Shown: positions 47,612 through 57,025 of the stretch, piece after piece
Numbering within the stretch: the first letter of the stretch is position 1
Layout: each line of letters starts with the position of its first letter
Assembly (NCBI RefSeq): GCF_000364225.2
Contig: NZ_AQFT02000001.1
Span: 1,612,001 to 1,676,000, forward strand
Direction: 5' to 3'
Origin: Eubacterium plexicaudatum ASF492
GTDB taxonomy: Bacteria > Bacillota > Clostridia > Lachnospirales > Lachnospiraceae
DNA length: 64,000 nucleotides
The notes under the pieces: model-generated
Told to the model about the DNA's origin: nothing
The model's database searches: none
The model's input: only the letters and a program-made list of their open reading frames with translations
Position numbers and translations under genes: made by a program

Positions 47612-48517
47612 TTACGTCCTGTCTGTCTCCCGCATGCTTTTTTGATTGTATAAAAAGATAAGCACGGAAGAACCGATAATCAGCAAATACCCGACAAAGC
47701 TGTAACGATCCGGGATTTCTCCAAACATTATAAATCCAAGCAGGGATGCAAACAGAATCTGCGAATAATCATAAATGGAAATCTTTTTGGCGGGCGCATA
47801 AGTATATGCCGCCGTAATGGAAAACTGACCTCCGGCAGCCCATACTCCGGCCAGCAGCAGCACGACCTGCTGGCGCAGCGTCATCGGCGTATAATTAAGC
47901 ACAACCGATGGAATGACTGCGATACAGGAAAACATGGAAAAGTAAAACACAATGATCGGACCTTTTACGCCCAGTGATCCCAGCTTTCGTACCATCGTAT
48001 ACGCCATCCCTGCGCCAAACCCTCCCAGCATTCCGATCAGCGCCGGTAACGGCTCCGTATTTTCAAATCCCGGCTTTACGATAAACAGGCATCCGCCAAA
48101 CGCCGTTAATATACAAAATGCCTGGAAAGGCATAATCTTTTCTTTTAAGAACAGAAAAGAAAACACAACGGCAAAAAACGGCGACAGTTTATTTAAAATA
48201 GAAGCGTCTGCAATCAGCAGATGATCAATGGCATAAAAATTACAAAGTATGCCTAACGTGCCAAACAGACATCGCAGCGCCAGCGCCGGAGCGGCATCTT
48301 TTTTTACCCGCAGGGAAACATGGTTGCGGTATACGATCCCACCCGCCAAAACCGCAGCTACCAGGTTGCGGTAAAAGCTTTTCTGTACGGACGGAATATC
48401 CCCTGCAAGCCGCACGCAGACATTCATACAGGCAAAGCAAAACGCGGAAAGGATGATCATCACAATGCCCCGTATATCATTCCCCCGTTTGGAATTCATT
48501 CTATTTTTCCATTTCAT
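47612..48517 (-). CDS. EamA/DMT-family transporter
   Basis: A ten-helix transporter of ~300 residues with two EamA repeats: IRGIVMIILSAFCFACMNVC at the start, LLIADASILNKLSPFFAVVF, FLFLKEKIMPFQAFC (the conserved end of repeat one) and the matching ILFASLLGFIMFGEIPDRYS in repeat two. It likely exports small metabolites; the substrate is unknown. It begins directly after the TIGR03936-type gene. An ATG six codons later is an alternative start, and neither has a strong ribosome-binding site. Confidence 0.85.
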   Translation of the reverse strand: MKWKNRMNSKRGNDIRGIVMIILSAFCFACMNVCVRLAGDIPSVQKSFYRNLVAAVLAGGIVYRNHVSLRVKKDAAPALALRCLFGTLGILCNFYAIDHLLIADASILNKLSPFFAVVFSFLFLKEKIMPFQAFCILTAFGGCLFIVKPGFENTEPLPALIGMLGGFGAGMAYTMVRKLGSLGVKGPIIVFYFSMFSCIAVIPSVVLNYTPMTLRQQVVLLLAGVWAAGGQFSITAAYTYAPAKKISIYDYSQILFASLLGFIMFGEIPDRYSFVGYLLIIGSSVLIFLYNQKSMRETDRT

Positions 48518-48518
48518 A

Positions 48519-49259
48519 TTATTCCACGGCTTTCCCGGCATGCAGCAGTGACCGCAGAACTCCGTCCGCATCCGTTTCATACACATCTTTTCGATGAATC
48601 TGCATGGCAAACGGATCATATGTCAGGTCAAAAAACTGCAAAAACGCTTCCATTACCAGTTCCGGTTTTACATTATCCGTACTTCCGGTACGCACATTCA
48701 TGTAAAACGAAGGCCGGTTAAAATATTGCTCCTGTGGCTTTTGAATTTGAAAGTCGTATACGAGCTGCTTTAAATCCATCACTTTTTCACTCTTTTTTGT
48801 CTTTTTCGTAACAAGCACTTCTTTTTGTAAGGTAAAAAACTGCTCCAGCATTTGCGTCAGCTTTTCATAATCCGACAGCTGCGCCGGCATTTCATATTCC
48901 TGTTTATACCAGAGTTCATAATCTGCCGCACTTACGACAGACATCGCTGTTTTCGCGCGATCGTCAAGCCGCACATAACCGGTAATCTCAATCCCTTCCG
49001 GCATAACCGCCTGCAAAGCACGTATGGCATCCGAAGAAGAAGCGCACGTATGCACTTCCAGATCCATATATTCCCCATCGCTTGTAATGCCAACACCCAA
49101 AGGCGCTGCAAATGACATAATCGGATGCGGGTTAAATCCTTCGGAATAGCAGATATCCATATCGCTCATACGGATAGCCTTTTGAAAAAATCGCATCATA
49201 TCCAGATGACCGATAAACTTCATTACCCCATATTTACGAAATTTAATTCTGATTTTCAA
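48519..49259 (-). CDS. TIGR03936/DUF2344 protein, partner of the radical SAM gene
   Basis: A 246-residue protein with the family start KIRIKFRKYGVMKFIGHLDM, then IRMSDMDICYSEGFNPHPIM and SFAAPLGVGITSDGEYMDLE. A TTG start at 49259 is preferred: it lies eight bases after GGAGGAGGAG, and the resulting first residues match relatives exactly, whereas upstream ATGs lack a site. It overlaps the radical SAM gene by 17 bases, and the two are fused or adjacent in many Clostridia. The function is not established; a link to RNA modification or ribosome work is often assumed from neighbours. Confidence 0.85.
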   Translation of the reverse strand: MKIRIKFRKYGVMKFIGHLDMMRFFQKAIRMSDMDICYSEGFNPHPIMSFAAPLGVGITSDGEYMDLEVHTCASSSDAIRALQAVMPEGIEITGYVRLDDRAKTAMSVVSAADYELWYKQEYEMPAQLSDYEKLTQMLEQFFTLQKEVLVTKKTKKSEKVMDLKQLVYDFQIQKPQEQYFNRPSFYMNVRTGSTDNVKPELVMEAFLQFFDLTYDPFAMQIHRKDVYETDADGVLRSLLHAGKAVE

Positions 49260-51108
49260 AACAGACTCCTCCTCCATATTGATTTGCACCGCATCCGCCG
49301 CACTGCATTCTGCAGTTTTTCGTTACTTCTCCCTGTTTGGAGCGTTTCCACTCCCGCAGCAGATATTGCTTGGAAACTCCGTCGTCAATAAAATCCCATG
49401 GAAATACTTCCTCTTCCCCGCGTTCCCGCATCGTATAAAAATCCGTATCTATGCCGGCTTTTGAAAACGCACGCTGCCAGCGTTCATGATCGTAAAATTC
49501 CGACCAGGAATCAAATAAAGCGCCGTCTTCATATGCATACAAAATGGCCTGTGCCAATTTGCGGTCGCCCCGTGCCAGCACTCCTTCCAGTACGGAGATA
49601 TCCGTCTCATGCCAATTATATTTGATGCTTTTCCGATTCAGCTGCTCTTTTACGGCATCATTCACGACTTTTGCACGCCGCTTATATTCTTCCTTATCAT
49701 ACATCCGTGCCCACTGGAACGGAGTAAACGGTTTTGGAATAAAAAAGGAAGTGCTGACCGTAATCTGGCATTTGCCGTTTCTCTGCTCTTTTGGTATTTC
49801 ATAATACCGTACCGCGATTTTATTTGCAAGCTCCGCAATGGCCCGCATATCTTCGTCCGTTTCCTGCGGCAGTCCAAGCATAAAATACAGCTTGACTTTC
49901 TGCCACCCGCCTTCAAACGCAAGTCCTACGCCATGTAAAATATCTTCTTCGGTAAGCCCTTTGTTAATCACATCCCGCATACGCTGAGAGCCGGCTTCCG
50001 GTGCAAACGTCAGGCTGGATTTGCGAATATCCTGTACTTTGCTCATCACATCCAGAGAAAACGCATCAATCCGCAGCGACGGCAGAGAAATATTCACGCC
50101 TTTTTCCTTAAAATTGTCAATTAAATACGTAACCAGCTCTTCCAGCATCGAATAATCACTGGAACTTAAAGAAGTCAGCGAAATTTCATCGTAACCGGTG
50201 CTGCGCAGCATTTCATCCGCATACCGTTTTAATACTTCCACATCTTTTTCTCTGGTCGGACGATAAATCTGCCCTGCCTGGCAAAATCTGCATCCACGGA
50301 TACAGCCCCGCATAATCTCTAACACAACGCGGTCCTGTGTAATCTTTATAAAAGGAACGACCGGCTTTGTCGGGTAGATTGAATGCGTAAAATCCATCAC
50401 CAGCTGTTTTTGCACTTTATCCGGTACACCGGGCGTATTCGGAACCGTTTTTTCAATCGTGCCATCTTCCTTATAATATACATCATACAAAAGCGGCACA
50501 TAAATGCCAGGAATGGACGCAGCCCGTACTAAAAATTCCTTTCGGGACCATCCTTCCTGCTTTGCCTGTTTATACAGGTCAAATAACGCGTCATAAGAAA
50601 TCTCCCCTTCTCCAATATAAATCAGGTCAAAAAACGCAGCAATCGGTTCCGGATTATAGGTACAGGGACCTCCTCCTATTACAATCGGCATCTGCATCGT
50701 ACGTTCCGCCGCCAAAAGCGGTATCTGTGCCAGATCCAAAATCTGTAAAATGTTCGTATAACACATTTCATACTGAATCGTAATGCCAATAAAGTCAAAA
50801 TCACGCACACAATCCTGTGACTCCAGTGCAAACAACGGAATTTCACGCTCTTTCATGATCTTATGCAAATCCGGCCATGGCGAAAAAATCCGTTCACACC
50901 ATACATCTTCCCGACGGTTAAACATTTCATATAAAATCTTCATGCCAAGATGCGACATGCCGATTTCATATACGTCCGGAAAACACATGGCAAAGCGGAT
51001 GTCTATTTTATGAATGTCTTTCATCACACTATTCATTTCATTCCCTATATACCTTGCGGGCTTCTCTATTTTCAGCAATATTTCATCACTTAAAGCTAAT
51101 TTTCTCAT
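49243..51108 (-). CDS. TIGR03960-type B12-binding-like radical SAM protein
   Basis: A 621-residue protein. The N-terminal region (RYIGNEMNSVMKDIHKIDIR, PDVYEIGMSHLGMKILYEMF) resembles the B12-binding fold. The radical SAM core has the cluster motif VLEIMRGCIRGCRFCQAGQI (CxxxCxxC), then SLPSLRIDAFSLDVMSKVQD and TFAPEAGSQRMRDVINKGLT. The C-terminus ends with several Cys (CRMQCGGCGANQYGGGVC). The ATG at 51108 follows AAGGAAGGG. It is usually encoded next to the TIGR03936 protein, as here. Substrate unknown. Confidence 0.92.
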   Translation of the reverse strand: MRKLALSDEILLKIEKPARYIGNEMNSVMKDIHKIDIRFAMCFPDVYEIGMSHLGMKILYEMFNRREDVWCERIFSPWPDLHKIMKEREIPLFALESQDCVRDFDFIGITIQYEMCYTNILQILDLAQIPLLAAERTMQMPIVIGGGPCTYNPEPIAAFFDLIYIGEGEISYDALFDLYKQAKQEGWSRKEFLVRAASIPGIYVPLLYDVYYKEDGTIEKTVPNTPGVPDKVQKQLVMDFTHSIYPTKPVVPFIKITQDRVVLEIMRGCIRGCRFCQAGQIYRPTREKDVEVLKRYADEMLRSTGYDEISLTSLSSSDYSMLEELVTYLIDNFKEKGVNISLPSLRIDAFSLDVMSKVQDIRKSSLTFAPEAGSQRMRDVINKGLTEEDILHGVGLAFEGGWQKVKLYFMLGLPQETDEDMRAIAELANKIAVRYYEIPKEQRNGKCQITVSTSFFIPKPFTPFQWARMYDKEEYKRRAKVVNDAVKEQLNRKSIKYNWHETDISVLEGVLARGDRKLAQAILYAYEDGALFDSWSEFYDHERWQRAFSKAGIDTDFYTMRERGEEEVFPWDFIDDGVSKQYLLREWKRSKQGEVTKNCRMQCGGCGANQYGGGVCFENQN

Positions 51109-51318
51109 ATATTCCCTTCCTTTTTTGTGTATATCTGACAAATTCTTTTGCGTCTCCATACGGGCTGAGTCTGCATGACTGTTTGTGATGCGATTGAGAT
51201 TGATCTTGTTCCATCTTGTTCAATCTACACCATTATATACATTTTAGGGAAGAACTTCAAGTAAATCAAAACTTCATCATAGCAACCGATTCCGTTTTCA
51301 ATGGATGTTCCGTCCTTT

Positions 51319-52217
51319 CTACAATACATTTTTTATTAACGGAATTTTTATACGAATTTTAAATTCTCCGTTGTAATATTCGGCAGTTATTTTTCCATTT
51401 AATTGCTTCACTAATTTTTCAGTTGTATAGAGTCCAATTCCACCACTGTTAATTCTCGCTTCATCCTTCGTATAAAATAATTCAAAAATATTTTTCAATT
51501 CTTCTGTGCTGATAAAATCCGATTGATTCGCAAGCTCTATATAACAATTTGACTCCTTTGCATACAGGCAAAAAACGATATCTCCTTTACTATACTTTAT
51601 AGCATTATCAATAATATTATATAATATCCTTATAATTATTTTCTCTTGTCCTCGTACATAGATATCTTCATGCGGCAATTGAATGTCCATTTGTTCGGAA
51701 GCCACTTTAGAGTTTTGTATATATTCCTTTAATAAGGTGGCAGTAACGTTTGTAATGTTAATATCCTGCATTTCTATTTCATGATCTATTGCTTTACTCC
51801 AAAATAACAGATATAATTCATCTACCAAACGTTTTAAATACGTTGCCTTCATTTCAATATGCAGTAAATAACTATGAATCGGCTCATCCGGCTCTTTTTC
51901 TAATCTGATCAACTGCAAGTAGCCTATTATTACTGTTAATGGTGTTCGCAAATCATGTGATAAATTAGCAACTTTCTTTTTTAAATTTTTTCTTGCTTCC
52001 TTAATTGATTTTCTTTCTTTTCTTCCTCTCTAATTCGTCTGTTAATACTAACCGCTAAGCTTTCAATATCCTTATCGAACATATTAACAAAGTATATATA
52101 CTCATTATTTTCAACCCAACGCTGAATTCTGTGTAATTCCTGTTTTAGTTTGAATATATATATTAACAGCGCTCCTAAAAAGAGCGCTAATATTATGATA
52201 CAGACAATCGGAAACAT
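51319..52217 (-). CDS. Sensor histidine kinase, one frameshift
   Basis: A small kinase of 299 residues. One or two N-terminal membrane helices (FPIVCIIILALFLGALLIYI) lead to a short linker, the H-box VANLSHDLRTPLTVIIGYLQ, and the ATPase domain with RILYNIIDNAIKYSKGDIVF and INSGGIGLYTTEKLVKQLNG. The frame is broken in a T6 run (A6 on the coding strand) near 51989; adding one A gives RKQEKNLKKKVANLSHDL. Without an extracellular sensor domain it resembles kinases that sense peptides through an ABC transporter, here encoded just upstream. Confidence 0.85.
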
Positions 52218-52275
52218 TTCTCCTCCGCTAAATTTTTATTATTTCATCATATGTTTCGTTGATTTTCCCAATCGC

Positions 52276-53085
52276 TTATAGTTCTTGCCGTTTCAATATA
52301 TAATGCATCAAAAATACTCCTAACAAACATGCCCCAAAACCATAAATGATTGTTCCACTGATCAATCTGTCCGAAATTTGAAAACCACAAATATTATACA
52401 TATACATAGCCGGATTTGTCATACAAAATATTTTTATTAAAATAGAGCGATTTTCAAAATTTTCATACACCATTGGATAAGTAATTGCTCCTGCAAAAAA
52501 ATACACACAAGCAAAAGCTGTAACAAGACCTGAATTTTTTAACAGTATGGCGATGACTAATACAATCGCTTCCATTCCCAACATTGCGATCATATTTAAA
52601 AACGCCACGCCAAGAAATACCACAAATTCATTTCCTGTATAATGAAACCCATATTTTCGGGCCAAACCAATGCCTAAAGAAACTTCAACAATAAAATAAA
52701 GAGTAAAATAATATAAATTCAGAATCAACCATTTACTTAGAAATAATACTGTTCTATTTATCCCGTACACAACGGAAGCCCGAATTGTGCCTTGCTGAAA
52801 TTCAATTAGCACCATTGATGTAGTATAAACAATCAAGCCAATCCAAGTAAAAAAGTTAATTGATAATGCAAATCTGCTTATTTCAGCAGCTTTTATATTC
52901 TCCAAGTCATCAATATAACAAATCCATCCAATACTATCTATATTTCGATAATCACCAAAGGTCATAAACAATGTATCGTTTCCCACAAGAAACGGAAGAA
53001 AAAACATTAAAACCATGAAAAACACAATTACTCTTGAGGCTCGTGAATACTTTATTTTATAATATTCCGCCTTCAGTTGTCTCAT
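52276..53085 (-). CDS. ABC-2 type permease (peptide resistance type)
   Basis: A 269-residue protein with six predicted membrane helices, starting MRQLKAEYYKIKYSRASRVI. It has the pattern of lantibiotic-immunity or bacitracin-type permeases (LIEFQQGTIRASVVYGINRT; VFLGVAFLNMIAMLGMEAIV). Its start overlaps the ATPase stop by four bases, and the kinase gene follows after 58 bp. The AT-rich coding style differs from the polysaccharide and biosynthetic genes, suggesting acquisition. Confidence 0.85.
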   Translation of the reverse strand: MRQLKAEYYKIKYSRASRVIVFFMVLMFFLPFLVGNDTLFMTFGDYRNIDSIGWICYIDDLENIKAAEISRFALSINFFTWIGLIVYTTSMVLIEFQQGTIRASVVYGINRTVLFLSKWLILNLYYFTLYFIVEVSLGIGLARKYGFHYTGNEFVVFLGVAFLNMIAMLGMEAIVLVIAILLKNSGLVTAFACVYFFAGAITYPMVYENFENRSILIKIFCMTNPAMYMYNICGFQISDRLISGTIIYGFGACLLGVFLMHYILKRQEL

Positions 53086-53993
53086 TTTTTCACCTCCGCT
53101 AACAAGTTCGTGTAATACGTTTCCAATCCTTCCCCTTCATATCCAATTCGTTCAACTCCTACACCACCATAAACCAATTCTCGTGCGATATCTGAAATAG
53201 TTCCTTCATATTCGTAAATTTTAACAATGTTTTCTTTACATATTCTAAGTTTATTTTTAGGATATCTTTTATCGAGAATGCAACCGGCCTTTTCTACATT
53301 ATCTACTTCAATATGTATGTGTCGCCTGCACTTTTCTTCTAACACCTTATCTGTAATCTGTTGCAAAACGCTACCTTGATGTATAAAACCATATACTGTT
53401 GCAAGTTGATTCAGTTCCGGCAGAATATGGCTGGATATTAAAATTGTAGTTTGTTCTTTCTCATTCATCTCAATTAAAATTTCTCGTATATATTTTATTT
53501 TAGTAGGATCCAAACCATTTATTGGTTCATCTAATATTAAAAATTTAGGTTTGCCTAATAAGGCAATCGCAATTCCTAATCTTTGTTTCATTCCCAAAGA
53601 AAATGCTTTGACTTTTTTCTTACCTGTGTCATGTAATTCCATAATTTCCAGCACTTCATCAATACTATTTTTACCTGGAATTCCTCGTTGTGTGCGTTGT
53701 ATCTCAAGATTCTGTCTTGCTGTCATATCCATATATAATGCCGGATTTTCAATTAGACATCCTATCTTATTGCATTCATCTCCTAAATTTCTCTTGCCAA
53801 ATAGAAAAATTTCTCCCGATGTGGGTGCTGTTAATCCTGTAATTACTTTCATAAGGCTACTTTTCCCGGCTCCGTTTTCTCCAACTAATCCGTATATATC
53901 CCCTCGTTTTATCGTTATATTGATATTATTTAGAACAACATTTCTACCGTATGCTTTACAAATACTTTTCATTTCCAACACCTTATCTGCCAT
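53082..53993 (-). CDS. ABC transporter ATP-binding protein
   Basis: A 303-residue ATPase: Walker A IYGLVGENGAGKSSLMKVIT, Q-loop region GCLIENPALYMDMTARQNLE, signature KAFSLGMKQRLGIAIAL, Walker B KFLILDEPINGLDPTKIKYI. The C-terminal ~80 residues form the usual regulatory extension of antimicrobial peptide transporters. It works with the permease encoded four bases on, and with the kinase and the divergent response regulator, in a resistance or immunity circuit. Confidence 0.92.
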   Translation of the reverse strand: MADKVLEMKSICKAYGRNVVLNNINITIKRGDIYGLVGENGAGKSSLMKVITGLTAPTSGEIFLFGKRNLGDECNKIGCLIENPALYMDMTARQNLEIQRTQRGIPGKNSIDEVLEIMELHDTGKKKVKAFSLGMKQRLGIAIALLGKPKFLILDEPINGLDPTKIKYIREILIEMNEKEQTTILISSHILPELNQLATVYGFIHQGSVLQQITDKVLEEKCRRHIHIEVDNVEKAGCILDKRYPKNKLRICKENIVKIYEYEGTISDIARELVYGGVGVERIGYEGEGLETYYTNLLAEVKK

Positions 53994-54237
53994 AGTTTCC
54001 CTGCACCTCCTTCTTTAGAATAATACATTTTTCTAATTTTTTGTTAAGATAAATCTTAAAATTTCATAAAATCATAAATTTTTCTTTAGGATTTCCGCAA
54101 ATGGAGCGTGCAGATTGCACAAATGATTTTTAAGATACGTTCTGATATTACCCATTGAATAATGCTGTCATTCATGATACTATTTTTATCGGCAATAAAT
54201 ATGGACATTCTACGCTTTATGGTTTGGAGGTAAATCT

Positions 54238-54912
54238 ATGTTTAAAATCCTGCTTATTGAAGACGATAAAGAAATTTGTTTTATACTTTCAGAATTATTG
54301 GCAAGAAATCATTATCAGGTTATTTCTTGTTATAATGGTATAGATGCAATCGAAAAAATCTCATCAAATACTTACGATTTAATTCTTCTGGATTTAATGC
54401 TGCCGGAGCTTTCCGGTGAAAAGATATTTGCCCATATAAAAACGACAAACAATACTACACCTGTTATTATTATTTCAGCTAAAAATCAACCTGAAATTCG
54501 CATTGAACTTCTTCGTTCCGGAGCCGATGACTACATTACAAAACCGTTTTATCATGAAGAAGTTCTTGCAAGAATAAAGAATGTATTACGTCGATGTGCA
54601 GAACCTGTATCTTCCGAATACAAAATAAAAGATATTACTTTACGCACAGAAGATCATAAAGTATATGTCGACAATAAGGAGCTAAATTTAACTCTTACCG
54701 AATATCATCTTCTAAAACTTTTTATGAAACGTCCAAAACAAACTTTTACGAAAGAAACCTTATATCAACTGATCTGGGGAAAGGAATATATTGCGGATGA
54801 CAACACGCTCAATGTACATATAAGTAAATTACGCAAAAAACTGGACGAAGCAGGAACAGAGGCACCATATATTGATACGGTCTGGGGAATTGGTTATCGT
54901 TTCCATCGCTAA
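54238..54912 (+). CDS. OmpR-family response regulator
   Basis: A 224-residue regulator. The receiver domain MFKILLIEDDKEICFILSEL has the phosphoacceptor D52 in DLILLDLMLPELSG and the conserved Lys in DDYITKPFYHEEVLARI. The winged-helix C-terminus contains LTLTEYHLLKLFMKRPKQTF and DNTLNVHISKLRKKLDEAGT, ending VWGIGYRFHR. GGAGG lies just upstream. It is divergent from the ABC/kinase operon across a 244-bp AT-rich promoter region. A truncated duplicate is at 57899-58267. Confidence 0.94.
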   Translation: MFKILLIEDDKEICFILSELLARNHYQVISCYNGIDAIEKISSNTYDLILLDLMLPELSGEKIFAHIKTTNNTTPVIIISAKNQPEIRIELLRSGADDYITKPFYHEEVLARIKNVLRRCAEPVSSEYKIKDITLRTEDHKVYVDNKELNLTLTEYHLLKLFMKRPKQTFTKETLYQLIWGKEYIADDNTLNVHISKLRKKLDEAGTEAPYIDTVWGIGYRFHR

Positions 54913-54960
54913 TAAGCAGCCGCTTACAGGCCACAATTCTCTTTTATTTCTAAGAGCATT

Positions 54961-55034
54961 CGTTCTGTTTCGCACTTACTTATGATATGGCTGTCCATAA
55001 CATACCTAAATGCGAAAAATCTCGTAATATTATT
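54961..55034. repeat. att-like direct repeat, copy D
   Basis: CGTTCTGTTTCGCACTTACT followed by TATGATATGG matches the 3' end of rlmH (copy A, 60826-60858). The next ~45 bases (CCATAACATACC, TAAATGCGAAAAAT, TAATATTATT) are shared with copies C and B. The left flank of D is the response regulator 3' end. Confidence 0.75.
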
Positions 55035-55062
55035 TCAGACAGAACACAAAAATGCTCTGTCT
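55032..55062 (-). terminator. Terminator after the Rpn tail
   Basis: TTTCAGACAG pairs with CTGTCTGAAA around a short loop. It lies between the Rpn tail and the att-like repeat, a position that is conserved in copies B and C. Confidence 0.65.
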
Positions 55063-55069
55063 GAAATAT

Positions 55070-55260
55070 TTAACTTATTTCTTTCAAGTAAGTTTCTGCA
55101 GTTTCTTCTGTCAGACCAAATTTCTCTCGAATCTTACTCAAGATAATTTCATCCGCTATCTGTAACTCTTTTAATGTAGATACCATAGCTACTATCCCTT
55201 TCCGAATTCCTTTCTCCTCCACACCCTTACTTAAATTACACATAAGCGACACCTCACTTT
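55070..55260 (-). pseudogene. Detached C-terminal tail of an Rpn-type nuclease
   Basis: The stretch SLMCNLSKGVEEKGIRKGIV, then EIILSKIREKFGLTEETAET and LKEIS, repeats the end of the Rpn-like protein encoded just upstream, with a diverged last 40 residues. There is no catalytic domain. A 53-bp DNA repeat joins the two tails. It looks like a left-over or alternative tail produced by recombination. Confidence 0.7.
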
Positions 55261-55485
55261 CTGAGAATATCAGTTGAAAAATGAAGGCTACGCCTTTTCC
55301 ACTTCTTTCAAGTATATTTTTGCTGCTTCTTCTGTTACTCGAAATTTTTCTTTTAACTTTTTATTATTACATCTTCTGATAACATTACATCTTTGTAAGC
55401 AGTAATGGCTCCATAAATCTTCCCTTTCTCCTCCACACCCTTACTTAAATTACACATAAGCGACACCTCACTTTCCAAGGCTAAA
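55209..55485. repeat. Pair of 53-bp identical repeats in the Rpn tails
   Basis: The same 53 bases (CCTTTCTCCTCCACACCCTT to CGACACCTCACTTTC) occur at 55209-55261 and 55433-55485, in direct orientation, encoding SEVSLMCNLSKGVEEKG in both tails. Confidence 0.9.
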
Positions 55486-56231
55486 GTCATTCTGATATGA
55501 AAATCTTCCTCCAATATCTGGCACTTGTCCTGTGAACCTGTCTCCGTGGACAGAAGCACATTCAACAATTTCAATAAATCTGTACCCGAATCTCCCTCTT
55601 TCCCAAGACAAATCATGACAGCCGCCATCAAATCATAATCCGCTTTCCGTTCCTTTACACTGCCCACCAGATTTTCTTCCGCAATGTAATAACGAGTAAT
55701 GCTGTTTTCACGGCTCTTTGGCGGATTCATACAAATCCATATGCTGTATACTTTTTTGATATTCTCATAGTGGGAATTTGTAAACTCTGTTCCATATTGG
55801 GCGGAAATCATCCGGCTGCAGTAATAGATTCCCCTTTTTATCAATGGATAATCCGGATAAAAATCATTTTGGGCTTCTATATTGATAATCAAACGAATCA
55901 ATTCACCGGATACAGGAGCTATCGCGAAAAAGCGGATATCATAGGTAACAGTTCCCTCCGTCAGAGAAGTGTCCTCGTTTCCAGCTCCCTGTATCATAGA
56001 AACACGGTTGGTTTCATCCGCTGCAACTGCCACTTCGCCCACCTGCGGTGTACCTTCAATATATTTTTCCGCAATCTCTTCCACATCACAGTCACGGTAT
56101 TCTTCCAGGCAGTTCTTCATAATCCATGCCAGAATAATCTTCTCCGAAAGCAGACGCTTGCAGGCCGCATCATAGCTGGCTTTCTCATCAGCCACACGGA
56201 TGTTTTTCGCTATGGTAGTATCTGTATTCAT
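55288..56231 (-). CDS. Rpn/PD-(D/E)XK nuclease family protein, one frameshift
   Basis: A ~314-residue protein: KRLLSEKIILAWIMKNCLEE, then TVTYDIRFFAIAPVSGELIR and LIINIEAQNDFYPDYPLIKR, where the E-A-Q of NIEAQND is the catalytic E-x-Q variant of the PD-(D/E)XK fold and YYCSRMISAQYGTEF follows. These proteins are related to RpnA recombination-promoting nucleases. GGAGGTGAGG precedes the ATG. The A5 run near 55362 lacks one base; adding it gives VIIKKLKEKFRVTEEAAKIY and a stop at 55288. It is one of three Rpn-type copies in the rlmH island. Confidence 0.8.
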
Positions 56232-56294
56232 GGCCTCACCTCCTGCTCTTACTGATATTTTATCATATTTCATACGAACAGACCACAATATTTT

Positions 56295-56543
56295 TCAGTC
56301 TTTTAAAATAACCAGCTTATTCCGGTAACACTCCACAGACACGCTGCAGCCAATCTCAAAGCCCCACTGCTCCACCCAGTTCCCCTGCAGGATAATCTGC
56401 GGCACATTTTTCTCATTCCTTGTTGTAAATGAGTATGCTTTCATCCTCCGGGTAGCCACGGTATAACCCGAACCCCCATCCTCTGCCACCATACAGTTAT
56501 TTAACTGAAATCGTTCCATGACCTGGAACATTCTTGACAGCAT
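56295..56543 (-). CDS. SymE-like toxin family protein
   Basis: An 82-residue protein. The C-terminal half, VPQIILQGNWVEQWGFEIGC and SVSVECYRNKLVILKD, matches the SymE/AbrB-like fold (PxIxLxGxWLexxGFxxGxxVxV). SymE is a type I addiction toxin, normally silenced by an antisense RNA. AAAGGAAACC before the ATG supports the start. No antisense promoter was identified. It sits between a 93-residue unknown and the Rpn gene inside the rlmH island. Confidence 0.75.
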   Translation of the reverse strand: MLSRMFQVMERFQLNNCMVAEDGGSGYTVATRRMKAYSFTTRNEKNVPQIILQGNWVEQWGFEIGCSVSVECYRNKLVILKD

Positions 56544-56585
56544 GGTTTCCTTTCCAAATCTGCACGTTTCCGTGAAATCCGGACT

Positions 56586-56864
56586 TTACAAGCCGTTCAT
56601 GCTACTTCGGACTTCCTGAAACAAGACCTGTCTGTTCTGACGAATAAATCCTGATAACATCCACAGATTATTCATTCCATATAAAGTATCCAGGACTGAA
56701 TAAAATTCTTCTTTTGTCAGGCTATGGGTGGAATAATAATCTGTAAAATCTTTATCCTTTGCCATCATCAGGAACCTTATTTTTTCCACAAACTCCCTCT
56801 GCTCCAGCTCTGATTTCAAATTTTCATATTCTGCCGCAATATACCGGTTCAAATTGTTTTTCAT
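56586..56864 (-). CDS. Small helical protein of unknown function
   Basis: A 92-residue protein starting MKNNLNRYIAAEYENLKSEL, with FVEKIRFLMMAKDKDFTDYY, LTKEEFYSVLDTLYGMNNLW and MLSGFIRQNRQVLFQEVRSS. It is predicted to be almost all alpha-helical and has no motif I recognise. It is encoded 42 bp before the SymE-like gene on the same strand, so it may be a partner or antitoxin, which is only a positional argument. Confidence 0.55.
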   Translation of the reverse strand: MKNNLNRYIAAEYENLKSELEQREFVEKIRFLMMAKDKDFTDYYSTHSLTKEEFYSVLDTLYGMNNLWMLSGFIRQNRQVLFQEVRSSMNGL

Positions 56865-57025
56865 CACCTTTTCATCCTTCTTTCTGATTAAATTTATTTA
56901 TGATAACACAAGCTCCAAATCCATGGTCTTAATCCCCAGTTCCCGAAACATAAAAACAGACGGCGCACCGTCTGGAGGTGTGCCGCCATAGTCCTGTAGA
57001 AATTGAATCAGCTCATCTGATAGCT

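Noticed and set aside
56950..56990. Short hairpins near the recombinase end as element termini
   Set aside because: The stems (AGACGG with CCGTCT) are short and have no partner elsewhere in the window.
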